From: Scenedesmus sp. ARA3 | Taxonomy: Eukaryota > Chlorophyta > Chlorophyceae > Sphaeropleales > Scenedesmaceae | DNA length: 64,000 nucleotides | Reading direction: 5' to 3' | Assembly: GCA_004335835.1 (NCBI GenBank) | Contig: RWJK01001844.1 | Location: 1 to 64,000, forward strand | Part shown: piece by piece, positions 11,671-23,372 of the stretch | Layout of the letters: every line of letters starts with the position of its first letter | How positions within the stretch are numbered: the stretch's first letter is position 1 | Notes under the pieces: model-generated | Database searches by the model: none | Seen by the model: the letters and a program-made list of their open reading frames with translations, nothing else | Told to the model about the DNA's origin: nothing | Program-made: the position numbers and the translations under genes

Positions 11671-14600
11671 TCAAGCACTGGCCTCAACAATTTCTGTCCC
11701 TGTCGCTGCGGCCGCCGCGTCCTCGTCACAAGTCACGCCGCCAGCAGCTGCGGCCGCCTCAGGTACTGCACCCTTCGGCTGTTGCAGCCCTGCATGGTGC
11801 AGGCTGGCCAGCAGCACCACATACAGCAGCTTGCCAAAGCCATCCTTCACATGTGACACAGCCGTGGTACAGTCTGCCTCAACTTCCGCTGCCGCTGCAC
11901 TTGCCTGCTGTGCCGCGGCTTCACCAGCAAACACCGCCGCTGCTGCAGCCTTTGCATGCGCATCACCCGCAGCAGCTGCTGCAGTAGCGCCAGCCGCAGC
12001 AGCAGTGGCGGCTTCCTGCAGTGCTTGCAGGATGGCTGGCGCTGCGCCCTTGAATGTTGCTGCCAGCTGCTGCACGTCCTGCAGCATGGCCTGCACCTGC
12101 CTGTGCATGATGCTTGCCACTGCATCTGGATCGCAGATGGGCCAGTCCAGGCCATCATCAAGCGGCTTGCCATACCTGCGGCAGCAGCAGCAAAAGCAGC
12201 AAAGAGAGCGTCCCTGAGCAGTGTCCACGGCGGCACGCCAGCCTGAAGTCGGTGTCACGTGTGTGCTTACAAGGCTAACAGCAACAGGGACAGCAAGCAG
12301 GCAATCACACTTGATGGGCAAGCTGGTGCATTTAGCGAACATGTAACAAACGGCCCAAGAGCCCATGCCCACCTGGGCACTGCCGCCACGCTTCGGCCAA
12401 GCGACAGCAGCAGCATCAGCTGCCCTGCAGCCACCTCAGCCAGGCTCTTCACAGCAGCAGAGCGCAGCCCAGACAGCAGCCGCTGCAGCAGCTGCTCCAG
12501 CTGGCTGCTGCCAGCACCACCACCGCTGCCGCCAGAGCTGCCTTGCTGCTCCTCCTCAGGCTGCTGCTCTGTCCCAGCATCGGCTTCATCAGCACCTGCT
12601 GCACTCATGCCAGCCTGCTGATCAGCAGCGCTGCTGGTGCCCTGCGCGGCTGGTGCCACTGTCGCTGCTGCTGCTGCTGCATCTGCTTGTGCTGCTTCCG
12701 CTGCCGCCTCTGCCACCTGCTGCTGCAGATGTGATGCCTTGTAGCGCCCCTTGCTGCACAGCGCCGTTACTGGCAGGTACAGCTGCTCAAGCGCCTCCTG
12801 CATAGGGCCATCCAAGTCCTCGGCTGCTGCTGCTGCCGCTGCTGCCTCCTTGCCGGCATCCTGCTGCTGCTGCTGCTGAGGCTGCTGCTCAGTGCTGCGC
12901 AGGTCGAATGCCGGCACCAGCTTGGTGAGCGTGGCATCAATCTGCTCTCGCGCTTCCTGCTGCAACTTTGCACGCGCCCTATGAGGGAAGAATAGTTGCA
13001 GGAATATGCGCAGCAACAGCAGCAGCAGCATGTTGACAATGTTGTGGGCTTGCCTGAAGTTCTAGGTGGCATGCCTCAGCTGTGGCAGCTCTGCCAGGCA
13101 TGCAACTGCGCTGCACACCTAATACAGTTGCAAATGCTGTGGGCATGCTGAATCAGCCGGCTGTAGCTGCAGCAGCTCCTGCAGCGGCACCTCGTGTGTC
13201 CTGCCACTCCTACGATGCACCCCGCAACAACCGCATCACTGCACCAGCAGGCCCAGCCCCCACCCACCTGTTGCAGATGTGTGCGCACTCGCTGCTCAGC
13301 TGCTCCAGCTCCTCCGCTGCCTGCGCGCCGCCGTACAGCTCGAAGCAGGAGTCAAAGGTGGCGGCCCAGTCAGAGGGCGTGCGGGGCATGCCCTGCCTGC
13401 CGCCACCGCTGCCGCTGCCGCTGCCTGGCCCGCGTGAGAACTGAGGGTCCAGCAGGGATGCAGCACCACGCCCAACAGTCTGGTGCAGCAAGGGAGTGTG
13501 GTTGAGGCAGCACACGGGCAGCAAGGAGAGTTATGTGACGTCACGATGGAATTCAGGCCTAGTGATCATTGGTTGGGCGCCAAACTTAGCTCGTGAGCTG
13601 ATCAAGTAAACCGCACATTGGCATGTGCAGCACCCAAGCTGGAGGGCACAGGACCTGCATGGCGACTGCAGTAACACGGCGACTGCACTAACCCTGCGCC
13701 CAGCGCTCGTGTGCGTTGGCAGGGCCAGCTGATCAACACATGCGAATACAAGCCGCCATTTAAAGAACGCGGCCTCCATCTACATCACCCATCCTGACCC
13801 GCCCGCCCCGCCCACCTCCAAGCTGCGCTCAGCGCGTGCTGCCAGCTGCCCCGCTGCCTCCCGCAGGGCAAACAGCCCTCCAGCGGCATGCGGCGCTGCT
13901 GCTGCTGCTGCGTCGCTGCTGCTGCCAGCTGACGCGCCTCCCTCCTCCAGGCCCACCACCAGCTCCTTGGCCACCTCCTTAGCAGCAGCCTCAACCTGTG
14001 CCAGTAGCAGCAGCAACAAGCAGCAAGCAGGGAAAGAGGCAGTCATTACATGCTTACAAGTGAAGCGCAACCTGCAGCAGCCTCAACCTGTGCCAGCAGC
14101 AGCAGAAGCAGAAGCAGCAGCAACAAGCAGGCAAGGGCGCGCAGTCGTGGCTCACACAAACAGCAGCTGGCCGCACCGTGCTCTTACATGTCATCCTCAG
14201 CATGCTGGTGTCATGGAGCAGCCAGCAGTGTTGCAAGCATGTCTATGGGAGGTATGAAGATGAGGCCAGCACCACTACTGCACATCAGCTCCTGCATAAG
14301 GGCAGGGATGTGCAACGCTGTTTCACACTCAACCTATGCCACCAACAAACAGCAGGAGACGTATGTTTGCACGAACGTCCTGGCAAATCCACGCCCGCCT
14401 ACCCGCACCTTGGCTGTGAGCGCCGCGCCCACCGTGAGGCTCTGTTTGGCCACGCTGTTGAGCCCACCCCACAGCGAGCCCAGCGCCTTGGCGGCACTGG
14501 CAGCCAGCAGGTCCACCTGCTCGTCGATGGCCTGCGGCAGGGCATCAGCAGAAAGTGAAGCGCAGCCACAGCGCAGCCACATGTGACGTCCTTTCTCTCA

Positions 14601-16684
14601 GTGTCAAGTGCAGTGGGCCGAATGCAGACAGCACAATAACGCGGCAGCTAGCTCAGCTCCGTGCAGCCAGCAGCGGGCAGCCTTGCTGCCGGCTCCCGCG
14701 CCTGCAGCCATTGTTACCTTGAGGCCGGACTCCAGCTGCGTGTCAGGGCCCTGCAGCTTGGACAGCACATCGCGCCGCCGCAGCTCCTCAGGCTCAACGC
14801 CAGCACTGCTGCTGCCACTGCCGCCGCTGCTGCTGCTTTGGTCATCAGCCGCGTCATCAGCGCCAGCAGCCTCCGCAGCTGCACTGCCTAGCGCCTGCTG
14901 TTGCTCTGCATGCTTCGAGCTTGTTGCAGCAGCAGCAGCTGACAGGCGCGGCTCGCTGTCGCCCCTGCTGGCCATGACTGCTGCCGGCGGCGCTGCTGCT
15001 GGTGCCGTGCCTGCAGGCGACGGCTTGCTGGGGCGCTCCTGGTAGGCGGACAGCCGCTCCACCTCTGACACGTCATCAGCAGCAACCACCTCTGCCACAG
15101 CCTGCAGGACAGGCAGTGCAGTATCATCATTTAATCTTGCTCCTCTGTGGGGAGCCCATAGCGTATATAAGGATTGACATCTTTTGCTTACATTGCCAGG
15201 CTAGGCATGGAGTTTTGACAATGGGTGCAGCAGCAGTGGCAGGCGCAGGCGCGCAGACAGTGCACGAGAGTGCAACACAGCACAGACATGCAAGTGCGAT
15301 GACAGCCGATGTCAGTCAAGCAGTGCACGTCACTAGGTTATGCTGCCCTGCTCATCACCAGCCGTTGCACCTGCAGCCTGCCCTGCCGCCGCACCTGCTG
15401 CACGCTGGCAGTGAGCTCCTGCAGGTCCTTGGCAGCGCCCAGCGCCACCTGCTGCAGCCGGCTGGACAGCCCACCCAGGCCCCAACCGCCAACGCCCCAG
15501 CCGCCCTTGCTGCTGCCGCTGCTGCTGCCAGCGCCGGCGCTGCTGTGGCCAGCTGCTCCTGCTGCAGCAGCAGCATCTGGCACGGGAGCCTGGGTAGTTG
15601 CTGCTTGATGGGGCGCTCCACCTGCTGCTGTGCCTTGTGCTGGTTGCTCAGCTGCTGGCAGCGCTGCACTAAGCCCACTGCTTACAGCAGCAGCAGCAGC
15701 GCCTGACCTTGGTGGCACTGCTGCTGCTGCCGCTGCAGCTGGAGGTGCACCCTGCGCTGCCTGTGGAGCTTGGATTGCTGCTGCTGGGCTGTCGGCGGCT
15801 GGGGCCTGTGGGGCTGGCGCTGCTGCTGCTGCTGCTGCTGCTGCTGATTGCGCTGGGGGTGGTACAGCCGGGGTGCTGGCCACTTCTGGCTGACCAGGAC
15901 CGCCTGCTGCTGCTGGGCTGCTTGCTGCCGCGTACGTTGGTGCAGGCGGGCCTGCTGCTGCTGGCGGAGGGCCGCCAGGCCGTGCCTGGGGGGGCATGCC
16001 AGGCGATCCTGAAGCAGGGCTAGCGGCGGCTCCAGCTGCTGCTGCTGGTGGTGAGGCACCTGGAGGGCCTGTTGCATACTGCCTTGCAGGTGGTGTGGAT
16101 GCTCTGGCAGGGCTCGGCCCTCGTGCTGCTGCTGCTGCTGCTGCTGCTGCCGGGCTAGCCGCTGTTGGTGCGCCCGTGCCAGCCGACGGCGCGCTTTGAG
16201 CGAATGGCGGCACGCCAGTTGCTGCTGGTGCAACTGCTGCCACTCCTGCTCCTGCTGCCGCGCGCACTGGTGGCTGCTTGGGTGGCGCTGTTGCAGGTGC
16301 TGCAGCAGGCTGGAGTGGCGCCGCAGTTGCGGCAGCTGCTGCGGGCCCAGGCACTGCAGCTGGCTTCTGAGGTGCCACAGGTGCACCTGCTGCTTCTGCT
16401 GCTGCCTGCGGTGGCACAGATGCTGCAGCTGCAGGACCTGGCACGTCATCCTTGAATGGTATCGGCCCTACCTTGGTGACTATATGTGTAGTCTGTGGTA
16501 CTACTGCTGCTGCTGCTGCTCCTGAGCTTGCTGCAGGCTTGGCTGCAGCTGCTGCTGCTGCTGGCTGCTCTGGCTCATCCAGCTCGCCCCAGTCCACGTC
16601 ATCGCACTCCGAGGCATCTCCTGCAAAGTCAAAGTCATCATCTGCTGTCCAGCCCTCCTGGCCAGCGCCGCCAGCAGCAGCCAT
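11671..16684 (-). CDS. FAM114/DUF719-like protein, 1099 aa
   Basis: Seven exons on the minus strand keep phase throughout: 15395-16684, 14718-15101, 14409-14531, 13816-13995, 13268-13479, 12373-12978 and 11671-12175. The first donor could instead lie at one of two in-phase sites slightly downstream. The N-terminus is acidic (DDDFDF, DDVDWGELDE). Then come about 330 residues of Ala/Pro/Gln-rich disorder and a Gly-Trp block (GGWGVGGWGLGG) leading into a helical repeat (LSSRLQQVALGAAKDLQEL). The C-terminal half contains FELYGGAQAAEELEQLSSEC followed by CNRARAKLQQEAREQIDATL, which resembles the conserved core of animal FAM114A/NOXP20 (DUF719) proteins, where a GWG motif also precedes the helices. 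FAM114A proteins are reported as RAB2 partners at the Golgi; a similar role here is inference. The gene is divergent from an ARF-GAP gene. Confidence 0.68.
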
Positions 16685-17356
16685 CCTGGGGGGCTTCACA
16701 GGTTACTGGCAGCCTCAGCGTGCCTGCAGCTGAGCTAGTGGCTGCTGCCCTGTGGTGTGCTTGCCTGCAGCAGCATTGCAGCAGGTGCCAGAGATGAAGC
16801 AGGCCAGGCATTCTCACATGGTGGAATCCGACGCATAGCCAGCTCAATATGTTACGTTTGCTGGTATATTACTTTCAGTCTGTGCCAGCAGTGCAAAGTC
16901 TGGAGCGCGCAGATGTGCTGACGAGTACTATCTGCAGTGAAACCAACCTGCAGCACCTAAGCCGTTCCTCCTGACGTGGAAACCTCAGCAGCTCCTGCAA
17001 GATGCCATGCTCTGCTGCTTATGAGCAACCACTGCTAGATCTAACAACAAGCAGCTAGAGCATGCTGCATGCAGATGCACCTGCAACTGCACAGCACTAC
17101 TGGCTCTCCAGTGACACAGAGGTCTCCGAGTGAAAGACGCTCGGTGGTTGGTGAGCCTGGAGAAATTTTGTCAGATTGCTCACCAACTAGCTGCAAACAG
17201 CCCTGCGAGGTTGCCTTGTCACTGGCTGGACCCTGTTCACTGGCAAACACTGACAGTTGTGTGCTTGCAACTCGATCTACTCAGCTGCAGCTCGGATGCA
17301 GTATGCTGCTGTAGTTGAATGACAAGGGACTGATTAGGGGAGGCAGGCTCGACAGA
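16685..17356. promoter_or_regulatory. Divergent promoter region
   Basis: A 672-bp region separates the start of the FAM114-like gene (minus) from the start of the ARF-GAP gene (plus). It has no coding signal and must hold both promoters. No clear TATA box is seen near either start. Confidence 0.5.
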
Positions 17357-20300
17357 ATGAGCGCCCTCGCTGCCAAAAAGCTTGCGAAGGAGGTTGCTGA
17401 ATTACGCGCCTCTCCAGACAATAAAAGATGTTTCAATTGTGAATCGCTGGTAAGCGTCTTGTTCAGTGCAAGTGTAGATGTGCACACGAGACTGCTGATG
17501 CTGACCGCTCTGTCCCGCCTCTGTCTCTTGCAGGGCACCACCTATTATGTGCCGCAGTTCAGCATATTTGTCTGCACACAATGCAGTGGCATCCAGTAAG
17601 TGACAGTGACCGCACAATTCAGTTGATCCCTACGCTGTGGACGTGGAGCAGCGCTAACCAACGTCTTTTCTTGGTCTGGCTCCTTCTGCAGCATGCAATT
17701 TGCTCACCGAGTCAAGTCAGTCACTCTGGCTGAGTACAAGGCGGATGAGGTGGAGCACATGCGAGAGGGTGGCAACCAGGTATGGTGCAACTGCCTGCTG
17801 CTGCTGCCTGTATACCTGCGCCTCTTTTGCAAGCAGTCAGCAGGCGATGGCACTTCTGCTGTATTTGGATACTCACTGCTACGAATGTGCTGCTGCAGGT
17901 TGCTGCCTACAGGTTCCTGGCCAGGTACACACCTGACAAAGACCTGCGCAAGCCTGTGGACAGGTGAGTCTTTGCGGCGATCTGCACATCCAGCCGTATG
18001 GCTATTAGCGTTGGTGCTACTGGCATACTAGTCTGTTACTCATGCCAGGCCAGCAGTGACAACTGCCTGAACAGTGCAGTAGTAATCAGAGTAACGATAC
18101 ACAGAACCGCAGCCCAGGCTGTGCGCAGGTCATGTACAGCCTTCACAGGACTGCAGCACTGCTTCATTACGTTGGCAGGGTACTGTCAAGCTGCTGGCAG
18201 TGGCCAGCTGACCTTTCACATGGCCCCTGCTGTCCTGCAGGAACCCGCAGCGCATCCGGACATGGATCCAGACAGTGTTCATGGACAAGCGCTACTTCAG
18301 CGCAGACGCGCCCATCCCGCGCCGCTCAGCAGACGGGGCAGCAGCAGCAGCTGCAGGCAGCGGCAGCGCGGGTGGCCTGGCACTATCGCCAGCCGTCTCC
18401 CTGCGGCGTGCTGGCTCCACACGTGAGGTGCGTGGTGTGACGGCCAAAGCAGCAGCAGGGCTGGCAGCGTGTGTCAGCATGCGTGTAGTGCATGTCAAGG
18501 ACAGTGCAACTGAATCAATTTATGCAATGGCAGTGATGCAGTCTGCTGTTGGCGGAGGTTCACTGTACGGTCTTTGCCTTTTGATTGGGTGCTGTTGGAC
18601 TGAACTGCAGCAATATAATGAACTGCAGCAAACTGGCGAGCGCTCAATGACATCGTTGTGCATGCATGCGCAGGGCTCCGTAGCGACATCGCCGCTGCCG
18701 TCGCCAGCCTCAGCAGCAGCATCAGCAGCCTACGGCCATTCACAGCCCGGCAGCCCGCCTGTGCGGGACATGCGCGAGCTGCTGGGCGACCGCGCCACCA
18801 CGCTGCAGGTTGGGCCCAAGGTGTCCACTGACAGCCTGGGCAGCAGCAGCGGCGGCGGCAGGCCGGCGGTGCAGCCGCAGCAGGCAGCTCCGCAGACACC
18901 AGTGGCCCCCAAGTGAGTGCTGTGGGGTCGGGCCAGCTTCAACTAAATAGCATGCCCAAGCAGCAGGGTGGTCCCTGGTATGCTTGCCTACCTCTTCCAC
19001 ATGCCTGTTCGGTATCCGGGGTTGTTACACCGGCTGTTACACCAGCTATCTCGATGAACTTGCCAGCATGCCGGGGTTGTTTGTTGACTCTGTCAGGACT
19101 CTGTACACTGTTGTTGCAGGCCTGCCGCCAGCACGGCGTCACCGCGGCAGCAGCAGCCAGCATTTGACCCATTCGCAGCGCCAGAGACGCCAATCACGAC
19201 GCCTGCAATGCCAGCAATGCAGGCGACACCTGCACCAGCAACGCCGGCAGCACCCCCAGCAGCAGCGCCAGCAGCACCTGCTGCTGCACCTGCTGCAGCA
19301 AACGCGGGCTGGGCATCATTTGATGAGCCACCAGCGTTTGCTGCCGTGCAGCCCCAGGGCACGCCTGCTGCTGCTGCTGCTGTTCAGCAGCAGCCTGCGG
19401 CGGCCTCTGCTGTGGCAGCCGCTACTCCGGGCAGCAGCGGCTGGGCAACTTTTGGCGACAACGCGTTTGGCGCAGCAGCGCCAGCAGCGGCTGGCCCAGC
19501 AGCAGGCGCCACGCCAGCAGCAGCAGCTCCGCCCGCTCCTGCAGCTGCAAGCACGCCCCGAGCAGCAGGTGGCTTGGCATCACCTGCAGCAGCAGCTGCT
19601 GGTGCTGCTGCTGGGGCAACCGGAGGTTCTGTGAAGTCAGCAGGCACAACGCCCAGCGCTGCTGCTGCTTCATCGCCTGCCTCACCCAGCGGCAGCAGCA
19701 AGGGCGGCAAAGCAGCACCTAAAGAGCTTGCTGTGGTGAGTTTCAAGTGTGCGGGGCGCAGTTCTTGTTGATGTAGATGCGGGGGTCGAGCACCAGGCAC
19801 GAGATTTGACGACTCGCATGCTCGCCGCTCTGACAGCGTTTTAGTTCAATTGCCTTGTCGAAACATGCAGCCGGCGCTGATAGTGACTCATTGTTTTGCC
19901 ATTGTGCTGCTGCGTATGTTGCTTGCAGGATCTGTTTGCTGACTTTTCATACGCGCAGCCGCAGCAGGCTGGCATGCCCTTCCAGCAGCAGATGCCCTAC
20001 GCTATGCCAGGCATGCAGCAGCCAGGCTATGGCCTGCCCCAGCAGCAGCAGCAGCAGCAGCAACCGGCACACCAAGCGTGGGCGCTGCAGCAGCAGCAGG
20101 CGCTGATGTGGCAGCACCAGCAGTACCAGCAGCAGCAACAACAGCAGCAGATGCAGCAGCAGCTGCAGCAGCAGCAGGCTGCGTACAGTGCCATGTATGG
20201 CGGCATGCGGCCGCCCCAAGGCTATGGCATGCCGGGGATGCCTGGTGGCCAGGGCATGCCGTATGCTGCTGCACCTGGCATGAATGGCGCAGGAGGGTTT

Positions 20301-20879
20301 GGCACTGCTGGCTACATGGGCATGCAGCAGCAACCCCAGCAGCAGCAGCAGGGGTCCGGCCCGCCGTCTGCTGGCTCTGCTGCTGCTGCCGGCGTCTGGT
20401 CTGCCACATCAGCGGCAGCTGGTGTGACGGAGGAGAATGCATTTGCGGATTTGGTGGACCTTACAGACTTGAAGAAGGCGCTGCCGACAGCAGCCGGCAG
20501 CAGCGGCGGCGGCGGCGGCGCACCAGGCTTCCCCCAACAGCAGCAGCAGCAGCAGCCGTATGGCATGGGCATGCCGGCAGCAGGCATGCCGCAGGGGATG
20601 CCAGGTATGGCAGCTTACCACGCCGCCGAGTATGCCATGCCTGGCTATGCGATGACACCGCCAGCAGGGGTGCCAGGGTATGGCATGGGACCTGCAGCAG
20701 CAGCACCAGCAGCAGTGCCTGGCTATGGGCAGCCGGGCATGGGGATGCAGCAGCAGGCCTCATTTGGCTCCAGCTGGGGCATGGCAGTGCCACCTTCGCC
20801 TGGTGCAGCTGGTGCTGCAGCTGCATCAGCAGCTGCAGCTCCGCGTGCCAGTGAAGACACTGGCAATCCATTTGCATGA
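17357..20879 (+). CDS. ARF GTPase-activating protein, AGD14/AGFG type, 766 aa
   Basis: Eight phased exons: 17357-17449, 17534-17595, 17692-17779, 17899-17963, 18241-18427, 18674-18912, 19120-19735 and 19929-20879. The ARF-GAP domain spans about residues 10-130. It has the zinc finger C-x2-C-x16-C-x2-C (CFNC ... CTQC), then CSGIH and HRVKSV with the invariant Arg, and ends with WIQTVFMDKRYF. The Tyr/Gln finger (TTYYVPQF) instead of the usual W-x-S-x-N-x-G and the HRVKSV form are typical of plant AGD14 and animal AGFG (HRB). The remaining 600 residues are Ala/Pro/Gln/Met-rich and disordered. They carry DPF, GWASFDEP and GWATFGDNAFG motifs and a C-terminal NPFA, as in clathrin/EH-domain adaptors. 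It should stimulate GTP hydrolysis on ARF at Golgi or endosome membranes. Confidence 0.85.
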
Positions 20880-21718
20880 TGCGGCCAGGGCACTGCGTGA
20901 TGGCACTTGGTGAGTGTGCCTTTTAATGTGTGGCGAGTGCAGCATTGTCGCAATCATGGCGATGTGGCACGCCATTTGGCATAATCACGCTGTTGCACAA
21001 GCTCTGCGCGTGGCGCGGCGCAGTGGTGTTCGGATCTCTTCGGGCAGGTCAGCTGAGTATGCTCGTTATGCTTAAGGACAGTGGCAGGGTCGTCCCTTGT
21101 TGTTTGCCAGCATACCTTTTGATGGTAAGGGCCCGACTTGTTGCGAAGTGTTCACCATGCTGGCTTGGAGGTTGTGTGCGACCCAGCACTGCAGATGTCA
21201 CCCTTTTGTGCTGTGCATCACCCAGTGGTTATGTGCACGTGCTTCCCCAGCTGGGCATTTGCGTGATCGGCATTGTCTTTGCTTTCATCTTGGTGCTTTG
21301 TCAGCGTGTTGCGTGCTCTTGGCTCAGCAGCGCCGTTCATGATTCAACGTGGTTTTGCCTGGGCCTGTGCCCATGCTGTGTAGCGCCTTGTCTGCTGATG
21401 ACAAGCAGTTGACTCCCTGCTGTTTGACCGATGCTGAGGTGCTCATTGGTGGGCGTTGCTAGGTGCAATGTTTGCATTTGAGCACTTATCGCTTATGCAT
21501 TGCGTAGCATCAGTTTGCCAACTGCATCCTATGTAAGTGCGAGAAGGAACATGACCAGCAGCTACAGCCACAAGCAAGTGACGAAACTGACCAGTGGGCC
21601 GCGTGCAACGACACCCTGCACATAAACTCATGCTCTGCACTTATCAGGGACAGACACTGCTATGCAGTCTGCGTCAGTGTACCTTGTATAAGGCGGGTAA
21701 GCCTTTTGCTTGCTAAAA
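20880..21718. other. 3' region of the ARF-GAP gene and upstream region of the multi-CAP gene
   Basis: No coding signal. A TGTAA lies at 21532-21536, 653 nt after the ARF-GAP stop. A TATA-like TGTATAAGG lies at 21685-21693, only about 26 nt before the multi-CAP ATG, so the leader would be very short if it is used. Confidence 0.4.
21532..21536 (+). terminator. Candidate TGTAA poly(A) signal of the ARF-GAP gene
   Basis: TGTAA lies 653 nt downstream of the stop at 20879, a normal distance for green-algal 3' untranslated regions. It is the first clear copy I see after the stop. Confidence 0.35.
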
Positions 21719-23331
21719 ATGGCGGGCGCGAAGTATTTCGCCCTGGCCGTCCTGTTTGCCAGTCTTATTCAAATATGCAGCTCATTATCAATTCCCAAAC
21801 CAGATTCGGTGCTCATCATTGATTCCAGCAGCCGAGGTACGAGTCAATCGTGCATGCGAACATTCATATGTGAAACGCAGCAGAGAACATCGTGTTGCGT
21901 AGTGTAGTCACTCAAAGGCATTTAGTTTGAATGTACGTTGAACCAAGTGCAAGCTGGCTTCTCACGTACTGCTGGCAGTACAGCATCGAACTGTTCAGGC
22001 TGTGGAGCTGCAGCACATGCCAGCAACAGCATGCAGCACCGTAGCCAAAGCATCCAACCTTAACCGACTGCTCTGCCCTATTCTAAACAACTGCAACCCC
22101 AATGCTGCTCCCTTCCCAGATGAGCATGCCCTGCAGGCATCACCGCTGCAGCGCGTAGGCAGGCGCCTCAAGCAGCAGCAGATGTTGGGTGAGCCTGAGC
22201 CAATCATGAAGTGGCTGGTGGCCAAGCACAACGAGCTGAGGGCCAGGCACGGCGTGCCGCCCATGGTCTGGGACTGGGGCCTGGCATGGAACGCCTACAA
22301 CTACGTGCTCAACTGCCCCAATGGCCACTCTGGGCAGCCTGGCATTGGGGAGAACCTGGCATGTGAGCAGCAGCAGCAGCAGCAGCAGCAGCAGGGGTGA
22401 TGCCGGCACAGGGTTGATGTCCTGCTAGCATGTTACAGGGCCAGGCAACTCAGAGAGGGCATGCACACGCAGGGTGCCATGAGCTGCAGCAGATACTTGT
22501 GATCATGACTGCCAGATGTTTATATGTCAAATAGCTTATCTCCACGCTGGTACCTGTTTCAGGGCGTACATGGTGGTAGCTGCGTGTGTCCGTTCTGCTG
22601 CATATTATTCCATGCTGCTGTCTCGAAACATCACGCGCTGTTACATACGTATGCAGGGGGCCACAACGACTTCAATCATGCCATGAGGGACTGGTATGAT
22701 GAGGTGAGGGGGCTGATGGGGACAGCATAAAGAGTTGCACGTCACACATTACATAGCATACTGTGACATAATGCGTACTCACGTGACAGCAGAAGCGGGT
22801 CCCTTGCATGCGCTGCTGCTGCTACTGTCCTTGTGCCTCTTTTCCTCGTGGCCAGCCACACGACAGCAACTATGCTTGTGGCAGCTCTTGCTCCATCACC
22901 TTAACCCTTCGCTTGTGAGTTGCTGATCTTTGTGCGGTAATAGATCATGTATGCTGCACACTCACCTTGACAACCTTGCTGCTGCTGCTGCTGCTGCCTG
23001 ATGCGTCCATCACTGCGCCAATCCTACCACAGATCCAGTTCTACAACTTTGCCCGGCCCAGCTTTGCTGAGAACACCGGCCACTTCAGTGCACTGTTGTG
23101 GAAGGACTCGCAGCGCATCGGATGCGCAGCCAACCTGCGCTGCCGCTTCAAGACCTGGATCTGCCAGTTCACGCCACCAGGTGGGCAGTGTAACGCTGGC
23201 TACAGCAGCACCAGCAGCATCACATTGATCTGTTACAGGAAGTGGAAGTTGTCTTGTCTGTAACTTTGAGCTGCAGCCAGGGGTTGGGGTACTGCTGGCA
23301 ACTGTGTGTAGCTGCTGCTGCTTTTGACAAG

Positions 23332-23372
<41 letters not shown>

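Noticed and set aside
14604..16833. Long plus-strand frames opposite the FAM114-like gene
   Set aside because: They are low-complexity Leu/Cys/Trp translations of the complementary strand and lack phased junctions or motifs.
19093..20953. Minus-strand frames opposite the ARF-GAP C-terminal exons
   Set aside because: They mirror Ala/Gln-rich coding sequence. The plus-strand exons have consistent phase and end in a true NPFA stop.
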